Below are positions 1 to 8,208 of a stretch of 64,000 bases of DNA, piece by piece; the stretch's first letter is position 1; every line of letters begins with the position of its first letter. Source of the stretch: Pedobacter nototheniae (lineage in GTDB: Bacteria > Bacteroidota > Bacteroidia > Sphingobacteriales > Sphingobacteriaceae); contig NZ_RQRS01000002.1 of NCBI RefSeq assembly GCF_004335085.1, positions 124,001-188,000 of the forward strand, given 5' to 3'. Position numbers and translations under genes: made by a program. Under the pieces are notes generated by a model. It was not told the origin of the DNA and did not search any database. It was given only the letters and a program-made list of their open reading frames with translations.

Positions 1-107
1 TAATGTGTGTAAAGTGTTTTATTAACTAAGCAACCTTGGGTTTGAGAAAACAGAGAATTGTTTAATACGAAAACAAATAATATCAATAGTGGGAAAATCT
101 TTTTCAT
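1..107 (-). CDS. Secreted protein, N-terminal fragment cut by window edge
   Basis: Reading the minus strand from an ATG at 107 gives an open frame that runs off the window after 35 residues without a stop. The start is a textbook signal peptide: two lysines, a hydrophobic run (roughly residues 4-15), then a polar segment ending in SLFSQ, after which the mature chain would begin near QTQGCLVNK. The gene is divergent from the polysaccharide export operon and about 310 bp from it. The product cannot be identified from 35 residues. A secreted protein beside an exosortase/export locus could be a substrate of that system, but this is only inference because the C-terminus is outside the window. Confidence 0.6.
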   Translation of the reverse strand, partial: MKKIFPLLILFVFVLNNSLFSQTQGCLVNKTLYTH

Positions 108-418
108 TTGAATAATTGGGATGTTTGGATGGGGATTAGCCCACAAGCCAGTAAAGACAAATTATAGACCAATGCCTACCAAAAACACAAAACCGACCAA
201 ACACCTCATTTTAAGCGCATTTGGATAAAAAATACTCTTTTTATAACTGTAGAAGAGAATATTTTTAGGGGAGTTTTTTACCCAAAAAGCCTCACGCACT
301 CATCAGCTTTATACCCATTTTTAAAAGAATAAATTGGCGTTTTTTGATGTAATCCTTTTTTTAAACATCTTTAAACGTTATTTTTGTTAACGCCCCTATT
401 AATATCCCATATCACAAC
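108..418. other. Divergent intergenic region ahead of the polysaccharide locus
   Basis: About 310 bp without a credible gene separates the divergent secreted-protein start (107, minus) from the OPX lipoprotein start (419, plus). The stretch is AT-rich. It holds an imperfect inverted repeat around 227-275 (AAAAATACTCTT facing AAGAGAATATTTTT) and a good Bacteroidota-type -7 element near the operon start. It must carry promoters for both directions. I see no riboswitch or small-RNA signature I could name. Confidence 0.6.
379..386 (+). promoter_or_regulatory. Candidate Bacteroidota -7 promoter element (TATTTTTG)
   Basis: The octamer TATTTTTG matches the Bacteroidota consensus TAnnTTTG exactly and lies 32 bp upstream of the OPX start codon, which would give a short leader. 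I do not see a well-spaced TTG at the -33 position; the nearest upstream TTTG (343-346) is too far. The call therefore rests on the -7 element and its position only. Confidence 0.4.
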
Positions 419-1240
419 ATGCAACAACCCTATTATTTTAAATCCGTTTTATTGCCTTTATTCTTTTTATTGGTATTAACATCTTGCTCGGTGCGCAAAC
501 AACACAGTTTGTTTAATGCTCCAAGTGATATTGTAACCGACACAATTAAACAGGTTTACGTTGTAAATGACCAAGGGATAAGTGATGCATATTATAAAAT
601 AAAGCCGAATGACCAACTGGCGATTAGAAATGTTCAAAACCCAGAATTTGGGGCTACAGCTGCTATTCAGGGCCAGGTTAACAGCCAAAATAGCAATCAA
701 AATTCGGGCAACATATCAACCGTACTTTCTTATCCTGTGGAAGCTGATGGTTTGGTTAATTTACCAGCAATCGGTAAAGTTGAGGTTGTAGGCTTAACCA
801 GGAGAGAAGCAGCTCTTAAAATTCAAGATTTATATAAAAACAAACTACTAAAAGATCCTATAATAGAGTTAAGCGTAGTAAACTTAAAAGTAACGTTACT
901 AGGCGAATTTGGTAAGCAGGGCAACTTCTTGTTGGAAAGGGATAATACTAATTTAATCGAAATTATTGGTGAAGCTGGCGGAATAACAAAAAATGCTGAT
1001 CCTAAAACTTTAAAAATTATTCGTGGCGATCGAAGTCATCCAGAAATTATTTATGTAAACCTGAATGATATTAATAGTTTGGCTAGCAAAAAACTTATTC
1101 TTCAAAACAATGATATTATTGTTTTACAGCAAACCAAGAGTGTAGCTATGACGGAAAAACTGCAAAGTTTTAATAATATTATACAGCCGCTTCTTGTGGT
1201 AGTCAATCTTGCTGTTTTAATCTTTACAGTTACTCGTTAA
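419..1240 (+). CDS. Polysaccharide export outer-membrane lipoprotein (OPX/Wza family)
   Basis: Outer-membrane polysaccharide export (OPX) proteins form or gate the channel through which capsule or exopolysaccharide leaves the cell. The N-terminus is a lipoprotein signal with lipobox LTSC (Cys23). A polysaccharide biosynthesis/export domain follows (about residues 58-160; YKIKPNDQLAIRN and later the VNLPAIGKVEVVGLTR strand pattern), then a SLBB-like segment (about 160-240: VTLLGEFGKQGNF, NDIIVL). The last 20 residues are hydrophobic and may be a terminal membrane helix, as in Wza-type proteins. At 273 residues it is short compared with E. coli Wza, which is usual for Bacteroidota. Its stop overlaps the ATG of the next gene by one base (TAATG), indicating translational coupling with the Wzc-type kinase. 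Confidence 0.9.
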   Translation: MQQPYYFKSVLLPLFFLLVLTSCSVRKQHSLFNAPSDIVTDTIKQVYVVNDQGISDAYYKIKPNDQLAIRNVQNPEFGATAAIQGQVNSQNSNQNSGNISTVLSYPVEADGLVNLPAIGKVEVVGLTRREAALKIQDLYKNKLLKDPIIELSVVNLKVTLLGEFGKQGNFLLERDNTNLIEIIGEAGGITKNADPKTLKIIRGDRSHPEIIYVNLNDINSLASKKLILQNNDIIVLQQTKSVAMTEKLQSFNNIIQPLLVVVNLAVLIFTVTR

Positions 1241-3639
1241 TGGAAACTACGGAAAATTTAGAAGCAAAGGCTGTTAGCCAGCAGATTGATTTTTATAAAA
1301 TCTTTAGGGTTTTTTTAAGCCGTTGGTATTGGGTTGCTGCCTTAGTGGGTATTGCGTTAATTGGGGCAAAAATTAAACTTTTATATACCCCCCCTATTTA
1401 TCAAACAGGCGCATCATTAAAATTGCAGGATAGCAACCCAAGTATAACAACAAATAACCAGATGCCAACTCAGGTATATAATTATACCGATAAAATACTG
1501 GCAGAAAGCTTTGTAATTAAAAGTAACGACGTTATTCTCAATGCAATATCAAACCTTAATTATAAAATTTCATATTATTTAAAAGGTAGAATCCGTACAA
1601 CTGAACTTTATCCTGATATCCCATTTCAAATCGAGATTATTGAACAAGACTCTGTAAATTTTAGTCGTGGTATTTACAATGTGGAGCCAGTGGATAATAA
1701 AACATTTAGCATCGGTGATCCTAATAATCCAAAGGCAAAAGCAACTCTTCATAAGTATGGTGAGGTATTAAATATGGGGAATATGAAATTCCGTATTAAT
1801 TCTGCCATTCCAATAGGTAATTACAGCTTTAAGTTTAATACTAAAGAAGATTTTGTTGGAAGGGCCATGGGTGTAAATGTATCAGAAGCAGCACGTTTTA
1901 CCAATGTTATGAGCCTAAGCTTATCAGATGGTAATGCAGTTTTTGCTGCCGATATGCTTAATTCAATAATGAAGGAATATATCAAATACGATTTGATTCA
2001 AAGGCAAAGATCGGCTAAGCAAACCGTACAATTTATTGATACGCAACTTGGTTTTATTAACACCGAAGCAGGAAAATCTGGCAATACTTTAGCAAATTAT
2101 AAAACGCAAAATAAAATTCTGGATTTAGGTTCATCCACTTCTATGACGGTAGGCAAGCTTGCTGACTTTGAAAAGCAGATGACTGAGCTTAGAATTAAAC
2201 AATTAGGTATTAAGCAATTAGAAGATCAGGTTAACAATAACAAATCAAAAATTGAGATAGGATTAGATTTAGAAGGCGAACTGAGCAGTAGCATGGGTAC
2301 TTTGGTTGCTCAACTTAATGCCCTTTTGATTAATAGAGATTTAAAGCTCAATCAGTTTAATGCAGATTCTCAACCGGTAAAGCAAATCGATCAGCAAATA
2401 TCAAACATAAAGGCTAACATAAGAAGTAGTATCCGTGGAATGCGTCAACAAAATGACCAAACCATTAATTACATCAACAGCCAAATTTCGAGTGTAAATA
2501 AAAACATTAGTACCATCCCTACAAAGGAGCAAAATTTTGTAAAACTACAAACCAATTTCGAAGTTAATAATAAAGTACGCTCTTACCTTTCTGAAAAGAA
2601 ATTAGAAGCCGAAATGAATGCTGCTGCCACGGTTTCTGGAGCTGCAATTGTAAATATTGCTTACCCATCATACTTTGAAATCTCAGCAGATTCAAAGAAA
2701 ATATATACCTACGCAATTCTTTTAGGTTTAGGAGCTGGTTTTGGCTTAATTCTTTTGGTTCGTTTTTTAAATCCTTATATCTATGATAAAGAAACGGTTG
2801 AAGGCTTAACGCATACGCCAATTATTGGTGTAATCCGTAAGTTTCCAGATTATATAGATCAAGATAGTAGACAGGCCTTATCCTTATCAAAACCTAAATC
2901 CGTTTTTGCAGAATCTGTACGCTCTGTACGTACAAATTTAAGCTTTTTGGCTAGTCATAAACAAAGTAAAACAATCTGTATCACTTCAGAAATTTCTGGA
3001 GAGGGTAAATCTTTTGTAACCGTTAATTTGGCTAGCACGTTAGCTTTAATTGAGAAAAGAGTTATTCTTATTGCGGCAGATTTAAGGAAATCGAAATTAC
3101 ATAAAGCCTTTGGCAGCGATAATAAAAAGGGTTTAAGCACACTTCTATCTGGGCAACACAAGCTTGAAGATGTTTTGGTACATGATGAAATGCATCATAT
3201 TGATTTTATTCCATCGGGCCCGGTACCACCAAATCCTTCAGAATTGCTTCATACATCAGCAATGAAAGAATTATTAGATAGGCTAAGCCCTATTTACGAT
3301 TATATTTTAGTGGATACAGCGCCAGTAGGATTAGTATCTGATGCCATTCCACTTATCCGTAAATCAGATGTAAATCTCTTTGTTATCCGCTCAGGCGTAT
3401 CACAACAGAGGGCAGCCGCTATACCTGAACGTTTATCAAGAGAATATGGCTTAAGCAATTTGGCTATTATTTTAAATGCTTTTGGCGATGATGCACTATA
3501 TTCTAACTACTATACAACAGATTATAGCCGTGGCGGTGGCAATAGCACTTACTATTATTCTGATTATTCAGGCTATTCAGGATCTGGCTACTATGAAGAT
3601 GAGAATCGGAAGTGGTGGATGTTTTGGAAGAAAAAATAA
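1240..3639 (+). CDS. Wzc-type polysaccharide co-polymerase / tyrosine autokinase
   Basis: This inner-membrane protein controls chain length and couples polymerisation to export. The N-terminal Wzz domain has a membrane helix near residues 28-46 and a long coiled-coil periplasmic section (about 250-440). A second helix lies at about 485-507. The cytoplasmic BY-kinase domain carries Walker A (SGEGKS, ending near residue 591), Walker A' (VILIAADLRKS, about 610-620) and Walker B (ILVDTAPVG, about 689-697). The C-terminus is a tyrosine cluster (YSNYYTTDY, TYYYSDYSGY, GSGYYEDE), the usual autophosphorylation tail, followed by the basic/aromatic end RKWWMFWKKK. Length 799 fits a single-chain PCP-2a kinase. 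It begins one base inside the OPX stop codon. Confidence 0.93.
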   Translation: METTENLEAKAVSQQIDFYKIFRVFLSRWYWVAALVGIALIGAKIKLLYTPPIYQTGASLKLQDSNPSITTNNQMPTQVYNYTDKILAESFVIKSNDVILNAISNLNYKISYYLKGRIRTTELYPDIPFQIEIIEQDSVNFSRGIYNVEPVDNKTFSIGDPNNPKAKATLHKYGEVLNMGNMKFRINSAIPIGNYSFKFNTKEDFVGRAMGVNVSEAARFTNVMSLSLSDGNAVFAADMLNSIMKEYIKYDLIQRQRSAKQTVQFIDTQLGFINTEAGKSGNTLANYKTQNKILDLGSSTSMTVGKLADFEKQMTELRIKQLGIKQLEDQVNNNKSKIEIGLDLEGELSSSMGTLVAQLNALLINRDLKLNQFNADSQPVKQIDQQISNIKANIRSSIRGMRQQNDQTINYINSQISSVNKNISTIPTKEQNFVKLQTNFEVNNKVRSYLSEKKLEAEMNAAATVSGAAIVNIAYPSYFEISADSKKIYTYAILLGLGAGFGLILLVRFLNPYIYDKETVEGLTHTPIIGVIRKFPDYIDQDSRQALSLSKPKSVFAESVRSVRTNLSFLASHKQSKTICITSEISGEGKSFVTVNLASTLALIEKRVILIAADLRKSKLHKAFGSDNKKGLSTLLSGQHKLEDVLVHDEMHHIDFIPSGPVPPNPSELLHTSAMKELLDRLSPIYDYILVDTAPVGLVSDAIPLIRKSDVNLFVIRSGVSQQRAAAIPERLSREYGLSNLAIILNAFGDDALYSNYYTTDYSRGGGNSTYYYSDYSGYSGSGYYEDENRKWWMFWKKK

Positions 3640-3710
3640 AGCCTAAAATGAAGAGTTTAAATAATAGAATTATAAATCAGATCTAAAACATAAGTACAAA
3701 TTCCTGGTCA

Positions 3711-4214
3711 ATGATTGATAATAGTTATAAATGGTATCCGGTTTACACGAGATCAAGAGCAGAAAAAAAAGCTTATGATGCCCTTACCAAAAAAAATATA
3801 ACGACCTATTTGCCTCTTCGAAAAACATTAAAACAATGGAGTGATAGAAAAAAAATTGTAGAAGAACCGCTCATTAAATCCTATCTCTTCGTATATATTT
3901 CAGCTAAAGAATATACTGAAGTTTTGATGACTAACGGCATTGCCAGGTTTCTTTATTTCTCTGGAAATATTGCTTCTATTCCAGAACAACAAATTCAGGA
4001 TTTAAAATTATTATTGGCTACAGATACGGAACTGGAGATTTTTGAATATGAAATTAAAGCAGGCGAAAAAGTATTAATTAAAGCAGGGCCGTTTAAAGGT
4101 ATCGTTGCAGAACTTGTTTCAGTACAAAATAAACAACGTATTATTTTACGTTTACAAAATATGGGGTACTCCATCAATATTAATACTTCAATGGCTTTTG
4201 TAGAGCCCTTTTAG
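3711..4214 (+). CDS. NusG-like specialised transcription antiterminator (UpxY/RfaH type)
   Basis: A NusG N-terminal domain (WYPVYTRSRAEKKAYDAL at about 5-22; then SYLFVYISAKEY) is followed by a KOW-like segment (about 115-150: IKAGEKVLIKAGPFKGIVAELV). At 167 residues it has the size of the locus-specific NusG paralogues that Bacteroidota place in polysaccharide loci (UpxY family), which help RNA polymerase read long operons. The nearly 28-kb gene array downstream is a natural target. It sits after the OPX and kinase genes instead of being first, with 71 bp upstream and 175 bp downstream. The general NusG of secE-nusG-rplK operons is unlikely because no ribosomal neighbours are present. Confidence 0.85.
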   Translation: MIDNSYKWYPVYTRSRAEKKAYDALTKKNITTYLPLRKTLKQWSDRKKIVEEPLIKSYLFVYISAKEYTEVLMTNGIARFLYFSGNIASIPEQQIQDLKLLLATDTELEIFEYEIKAGEKVLIKAGPFKGIVAELVSVQNKQRIILRLQNMGYSININTSMAFVEPF

Positions 4215-4389
4215 AAGTATACAAATAGTGGGCACTTAAATAAAATATAACAACCATTAAGGATACACTCTTAATGAGATTAAACTAATACAACAATTGA
4301 AAAGTTGCATTTTTTAAAAAAAACATGTGACTGAAAGGGCGAAGCTGTGTCCATATTAACTCAAAAATACAAGTATACCCAGCTACTAA
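4215..4389 (+). other. Intergenic leader with small hairpins between antiterminator and asnB
   Basis: This is the largest gap inside the polysaccharide array (175 bp). It holds a perfect 7-bp hairpin (CATTAAG at 4255-4261 with CTTAATG at 4270-4276) and a weak CAAC/GTTG hairpin at 4291-4307 followed by CATTTTTT. It is the obvious place for an internal promoter, an attenuator or a site used by the NusG-like protein. No motif proves any of these. Confidence 0.35.
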
Positions 4390-6198
4390 ATGTGTAGAAT
4401 AGCCGGACTTATAAATAAAAATCTTCCCGTTGAAGAACTTGAGGCAACTATTAAATTAATGTGCAATAGTATGGCTCATGGTGGACCTGATGGTGAAGGT
4501 TTTTTTGTGAATAGTACAAATGGCATTGCATTTGGGCATAGGCGGCTTGCAATTATTGATTTAAGCACTACCGGAAAGCAACCCATGTTTTATAACCAAA
4601 ATGAACTGGTTATAACTTACAATGGTGAAATTTTTAATTACTTGGATTTAAAGGCAGAACTAATAAAATTGGGTTTTGAATTTAAGAGCAGTTGCGATAC
4701 CGAAGTTATACTTGCCGCTTACGCCGCTTGGGGTACTAAAAGCTTTGAAAGGCTCAAAGGAATGTTTGCCTTCGCGTTGTACGACACAAAGAATAACCAA
4801 ACATTTTTAGCTCGAGATTCATCAGGTATTAAACCTCTTTATTATTCTGTTTTAAACAATCAATTGGTTTTCGCTTCAGAAATCAGAGCATTCAAAAATA
4901 TTAAACCTGCATACAAGGAAAACCCTGATTGGAAGATTTATTTTTTAGCTTTTGGGCATATTCCAGAACCTTATACAACCCTAACGGATGTGGAAATGTT
5001 AACTAAAGGCCAGTATTTAACCTATTATCATGAAACAAACAAATTTGATATAAATTCTTTCTTACCGCAGCAAAGTAGTATTAAAATTGACGATAAACAG
5101 GAAGCAGAAGAAATTGTACATACTAGATTAAAAGAATCCGTTAAAAGGCATTTACTAGCTGATGCCCCTATTGGCGTATTTTTAAGCGGCGGCATTGATA
5201 GCAGTCTAATTACTTTGCTTGCAAATGAGCAACTTCCTTTAGAAAAAGATAATCTTTTAAATACCATATCCATAAACTTTGAAGAAACCGCTTTTTCAGA
5301 AAAACCTTATCAGGATATTATTAGCGCACAAATAAACGCGAAACATAGCGAATATACCATTACCAAAGCTATTTTTGATTCACTGTTTCCTTCTGCAATA
5401 AATGCAATGGATCAACCCACTACTGATGGAATAAATTCCTGGTTTATTAATTATTTTGCAAATAAAAATGGTCTAAAAGCAGTTTTATCAGGCATTGGTG
5501 CCGATGAACAATTTGGCGGATACCCATCTTTCAAAAGGATGAAACTGATCGACCTTTTAAGTAAGCTTCCAACTTTCATTCTAAAATCAACCATTAATTT
5601 TAGTAAACCTTCACTAAAGAGAGCTTATTACCTAAGCTATAAAAATACTGTTGGCAAATATCTTTTTTTAAGAGGCATATTCGATCCCAAACAAATTGCC
5701 GACATTTTAAATCGCACATTATCAGAGGTTAACGAGGTACTAAAAGACATGAAATTGGCAGAACTTCCGACAGCCTTAAAACCCGAAGAACAGGCAAGTT
5801 GGCTTGAAACTAATATGTACATGCAAAATCAGTTGCTTAAAGATACCGATTCAATGAGTATGCAACATGGTGTGGAAGTAAGAGTACCCTTTTTGGATCA
5901 GGATTTACTAACGGCTTTAAAACTTATAAATAACGAACTGAAATTTAAAGGTGATAAGCCAAAACCTTTATTGGTTGATGCTTTTATTAAACTTTTACCT
6001 AACCAAATTTGGAACAGGTCAAAAATGGGTTTTACTTTTCCATTTCAAAATTGGTTAAAGGAAAATCCACAGTTTTTAAAACCAATGTTATCGTCTGATA
6101 ATAAAAACATCACTCAATTAGCTAATAATTTTAAACTTGGCAAACTGCATTGGTCTAAGGCAATTGCATTACACGTAATTGAAACATTTGGAGCCTAA
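4390..6198 (+). CDS. asnB: Asparagine synthase (glutamine-hydrolysing)
   Basis: A class II glutamine amidotransferase joined to an AMP-forming synthetase converts aspartate and glutamine to asparagine, or in sugar loci amidates other carboxylates. The start is fixed by MCRIAG, where Cys2 becomes the N-terminal nucleophile. Further glutaminase signatures are HGGPDGEGF, GHRRLAIIDLS and YNGEIFN. The synthetase pyrophosphate loop SGGIDS is at 266-271, and GIGADEQFGGY follows near 370. The length of 602 residues is normal. Placement inside a polysaccharide locus suggests a role in amidating a sugar acid or supplying amide nitrogen, as many such loci carry an asnB copy. The stop lies inside the next gene (20-nt overlap). 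Confidence 0.93.
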   Translation: MCRIAGLINKNLPVEELEATIKLMCNSMAHGGPDGEGFFVNSTNGIAFGHRRLAIIDLSTTGKQPMFYNQNELVITYNGEIFNYLDLKAELIKLGFEFKSSCDTEVILAAYAAWGTKSFERLKGMFAFALYDTKNNQTFLARDSSGIKPLYYSVLNNQLVFASEIRAFKNIKPAYKENPDWKIYFLAFGHIPEPYTTLTDVEMLTKGQYLTYYHETNKFDINSFLPQQSSIKIDDKQEAEEIVHTRLKESVKRHLLADAPIGVFLSGGIDSSLITLLANEQLPLEKDNLLNTISINFEETAFSEKPYQDIISAQINAKHSEYTITKAIFDSLFPSAINAMDQPTTDGINSWFINYFANKNGLKAVLSGIGADEQFGGYPSFKRMKLIDLLSKLPTFILKSTINFSKPSLKRAYYLSYKNTVGKYLFLRGIFDPKQIADILNRTLSEVNEVLKDMKLAELPTALKPEEQASWLETNMYMQNQLLKDTDSMSMQHGVEVRVPFLDQDLLTALKLINNELKFKGDKPKPLLVDAFIKLLPNQIWNRSKMGFTFPFQNWLKENPQFLKPMLSSDNKNITQLANNFKLGKLHWSKAIALHVIETFGA

Positions 6199-7303
6199 AA
6201 TTCTTTTTTTAACGTTAAATACCTTTAGCCTAACTGGTGGGATTGAGCAGGTGTGCAAAACATTTGCTAAAACACTATCAGATATTAAAGCTGAAGAAAA
6301 GATTAAGTCTTTTTCCATCCTCTCTATGTACGACGATGAAGCAGACTTAAAATATATAGAAGCGAACTCATTTAAAGGTTACAAGGGTAAACAAATAAGT
6401 TTTGGTTTGGCAGCAGTAAAGCAGGGTTTAAATGCAAATACACTAATATTAAGCCACATTCACTTACTTGTTTTTGCTAGAATCCTTAAAAAATTAAACC
6501 CTAAAATCCGCATTATCCTCTTAGCCCACGGTATAGAAATATGGAATAACCTATCAACCTGGAAAAAGGACTTATTAAATAAGATAGAAATATGGTCGGT
6601 TAGTAATTATACAGCAAACCAACTGATTAATAAAATTAATATCTCACCAAAAAACATTCATGTCTTAAATAATAGTCTTGATCCATTTTTTGATCAACCC
6701 AAAGAAAAGGTAAAACCACAATTACTTTTAAAAAAATATAATATAAACGAAACACAAAAAGTGATTTTAACCGTATGTAGATTATCTTTTTCGGAGCAAT
6801 ATAAAGGTTATGACCTTGTGATTCAGAGCCTCAAAGATCTAATAAAAGCTTATCCCAATTTACTTTACATAATGGTTGGCAAAGCTGATATTGCCGAACA
6901 GGACCGCATCGATTCGTTAATTAAGCTGTGTAAACTCGAAAAAAATGTTATTTGCACAGGCTTTATATCAGATGATGACCTTATTTCACATTATCAATTG
7001 GCCGATATATTTATTATGCCTAGTAAAAGTGAAGGATTTGGGCTTGTTTATTTAGAAGCTGCAGCTTATGGCTGTTCAGTAATTGCAGGCAATAAAGATG
7101 GAAGTACTGATGCATTATTAAATGGTAAAATTGGGCAAATGGTAGATCCAGAAAATACCGACGCAATTTATCAGGCTATGCTCTACAGCCTAAGTAATCC
7201 CTTAACATTGCAACAGATAAAAGCGCAGCAGTTGCTTACTCAGCAGCATTTTTCTTACCAGAAGTACAAAAAAAATATTGTTAAATTATTGCAACATAAT
7301 TAA
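6179..7303 (+). CDS. Glycosyltransferase family 4
   Basis: GT-B fold retaining glycosyltransferase that adds one sugar to the growing glycan at the cytoplasmic membrane face. The N-terminal half starts with PKILFLTLNTFSLTGGIEQV, the donor-side glycine loop. The C-terminal half carries VGKADIAEQ, CTGFISDDDLISHY and the EX7E motif region PSKSEGFGLVYLEA. The only start that keeps the first strand is TTG at 6179 (or TTG at 6188), overlapping asnB by up to 20 nt, so the two genes are probably translationally coupled. Sugar specificity cannot be read from the sequence. Confidence 0.87.
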   Translation: MKHLEPKILFLTLNTFSLTGGIEQVCKTFAKTLSDIKAEEKIKSFSILSMYDDEADLKYIEANSFKGYKGKQISFGLAAVKQGLNANTLILSHIHLLVFARILKKLNPKIRIILLAHGIEIWNNLSTWKKDLLNKIEIWSVSNYTANQLINKINISPKNIHVLNNSLDPFFDQPKEKVKPQLLLKKYNINETQKVILTVCRLSFSEQYKGYDLVIQSLKDLIKAYPNLLYIMVGKADIAEQDRIDSLIKLCKLEKNVICTGFISDDDLISHYQLADIFIMPSKSEGFGLVYLEAAAYGCSVIAGNKDGSTDALLNGKIGQMVDPENTDAIYQAMLYSLSNPLTLQQIKAQQLLTQQHFSYQKYKKNIVKLLQHN

Positions 7304-7315
7304 TAAATAAAGAAT

Positions 7316-8191
7316 TTGGATGTAAATACAGCCCATCAAAATCCACATAATCACGATTGGATTATTGAATCTAAAAGTTCTCTTTTTGATCTTAAACTTA
7401 GCGAAGTTTGGGCATACCGGGATTTGCTTTTGCTTTTGGTTCGTCGTGATTTTGTTTCCTTTTATAAGCAAACAATATTGGGCCCCTTGTGGTTTTTTAT
7501 TCAGCCCTTATTTACCACCATTATTTTCACGTTTATATTTGGAAATCTTGCTGGAATTTCAACAGATGGATTGCCAAAACCATTATTTTATATGGCGGGC
7601 ATTACCGCATGGAACTATTTTGCAGATTGCCTTACCAAAACATCAACCGTTTTTAGAGACAATGCTTCAATTTTTGGAAAAGTTTATTTTCCCCGATTAA
7701 TAATGCCCTTAAGCATTGTAGTGAGCAATCTGGTTCGCTTTGCTGTTCAAATGATATTGTTCCTTATTTTAATGGCTTATTATTATTTTTCTGGAAGCGA
7801 TTTTCAACCGTCTTGGGCTATTTTATTGTTTCCAGTTGTAGTTATATTAATGGCTCTATTGGGGCTTGGCCTTGGCATGATTATATCCGCCATGACAACA
7901 AAATACCGTGACTTAGCTTTCCTTATTACTTTTGGCGTTCAGCTGCTTATGTATGCTACAACGGTAATTTACCCGCTCTCTACCGCTCTAGCAAAATACC
8001 CAGCTTATAGTTGGATTATTGAATATAACCCAATGACGCCAATTATTGAAACGTTTAGGTATGGCTTTTTAGGCCAAGGGAGTTTTAGCTGGAGTAGTTT
8101 CGGTTATGCCACCTTAATAACAATGTTGATGCTCGTGTTTGGCATTGTCATTTTTAATAAGGTAGAAAGGAATTTCGTTGATACAGTTTAA
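7316..8191 (+). CDS. ABC-2 polysaccharide exporter permease (Wzm-like)
   Basis: This is the membrane subunit of a polysaccharide or O-antigen ABC exporter. Six hydrophobic segments can be followed (about 65-90, 92-110, 135-160, 166-192, 198-220, 257-280). The typical ABC-2 start is present: a soluble amphipathic N-terminus, then RDLLLLLVRRDFVSFYKQTILGPLWFFIQPL. The motif EYNPMTPIIETFRYGFLG near residues 235-255 is characteristic of Wzm/TagG-type permeases. TTG at 7316 is the best start. The ATPase subunit follows 17 bp later, giving a complete exporter pair. Confidence 0.92.
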   Translation: MDVNTAHQNPHNHDWIIESKSSLFDLKLSEVWAYRDLLLLLVRRDFVSFYKQTILGPLWFFIQPLFTTIIFTFIFGNLAGISTDGLPKPLFYMAGITAWNYFADCLTKTSTVFRDNASIFGKVYFPRLIMPLSIVVSNLVRFAVQMILFLILMAYYYFSGSDFQPSWAILLFPVVVILMALLGLGLGMIISAMTTKYRDLAFLITFGVQLLMYATTVIYPLSTALAKYPAYSWIIEYNPMTPIIETFRYGFLGQGSFSWSSFGYATLITMLMLVFGIVIFNKVERNFVDTV

Positions 8192-8208
8192 AATTTAATT
8201 ATTCCGAA

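Noticed and set aside
2564-2821. 85-residue minus-strand frame inside the Wzc gene
   Set aside because: Lies entirely within a strongly conserved gene on the other strand and shows no own family features.
7365-7700. 111-residue plus-strand frame overlapping the ABC permease
   Set aside because: Out-of-frame reading of the permease; the permease frame has clear family motifs and helices.
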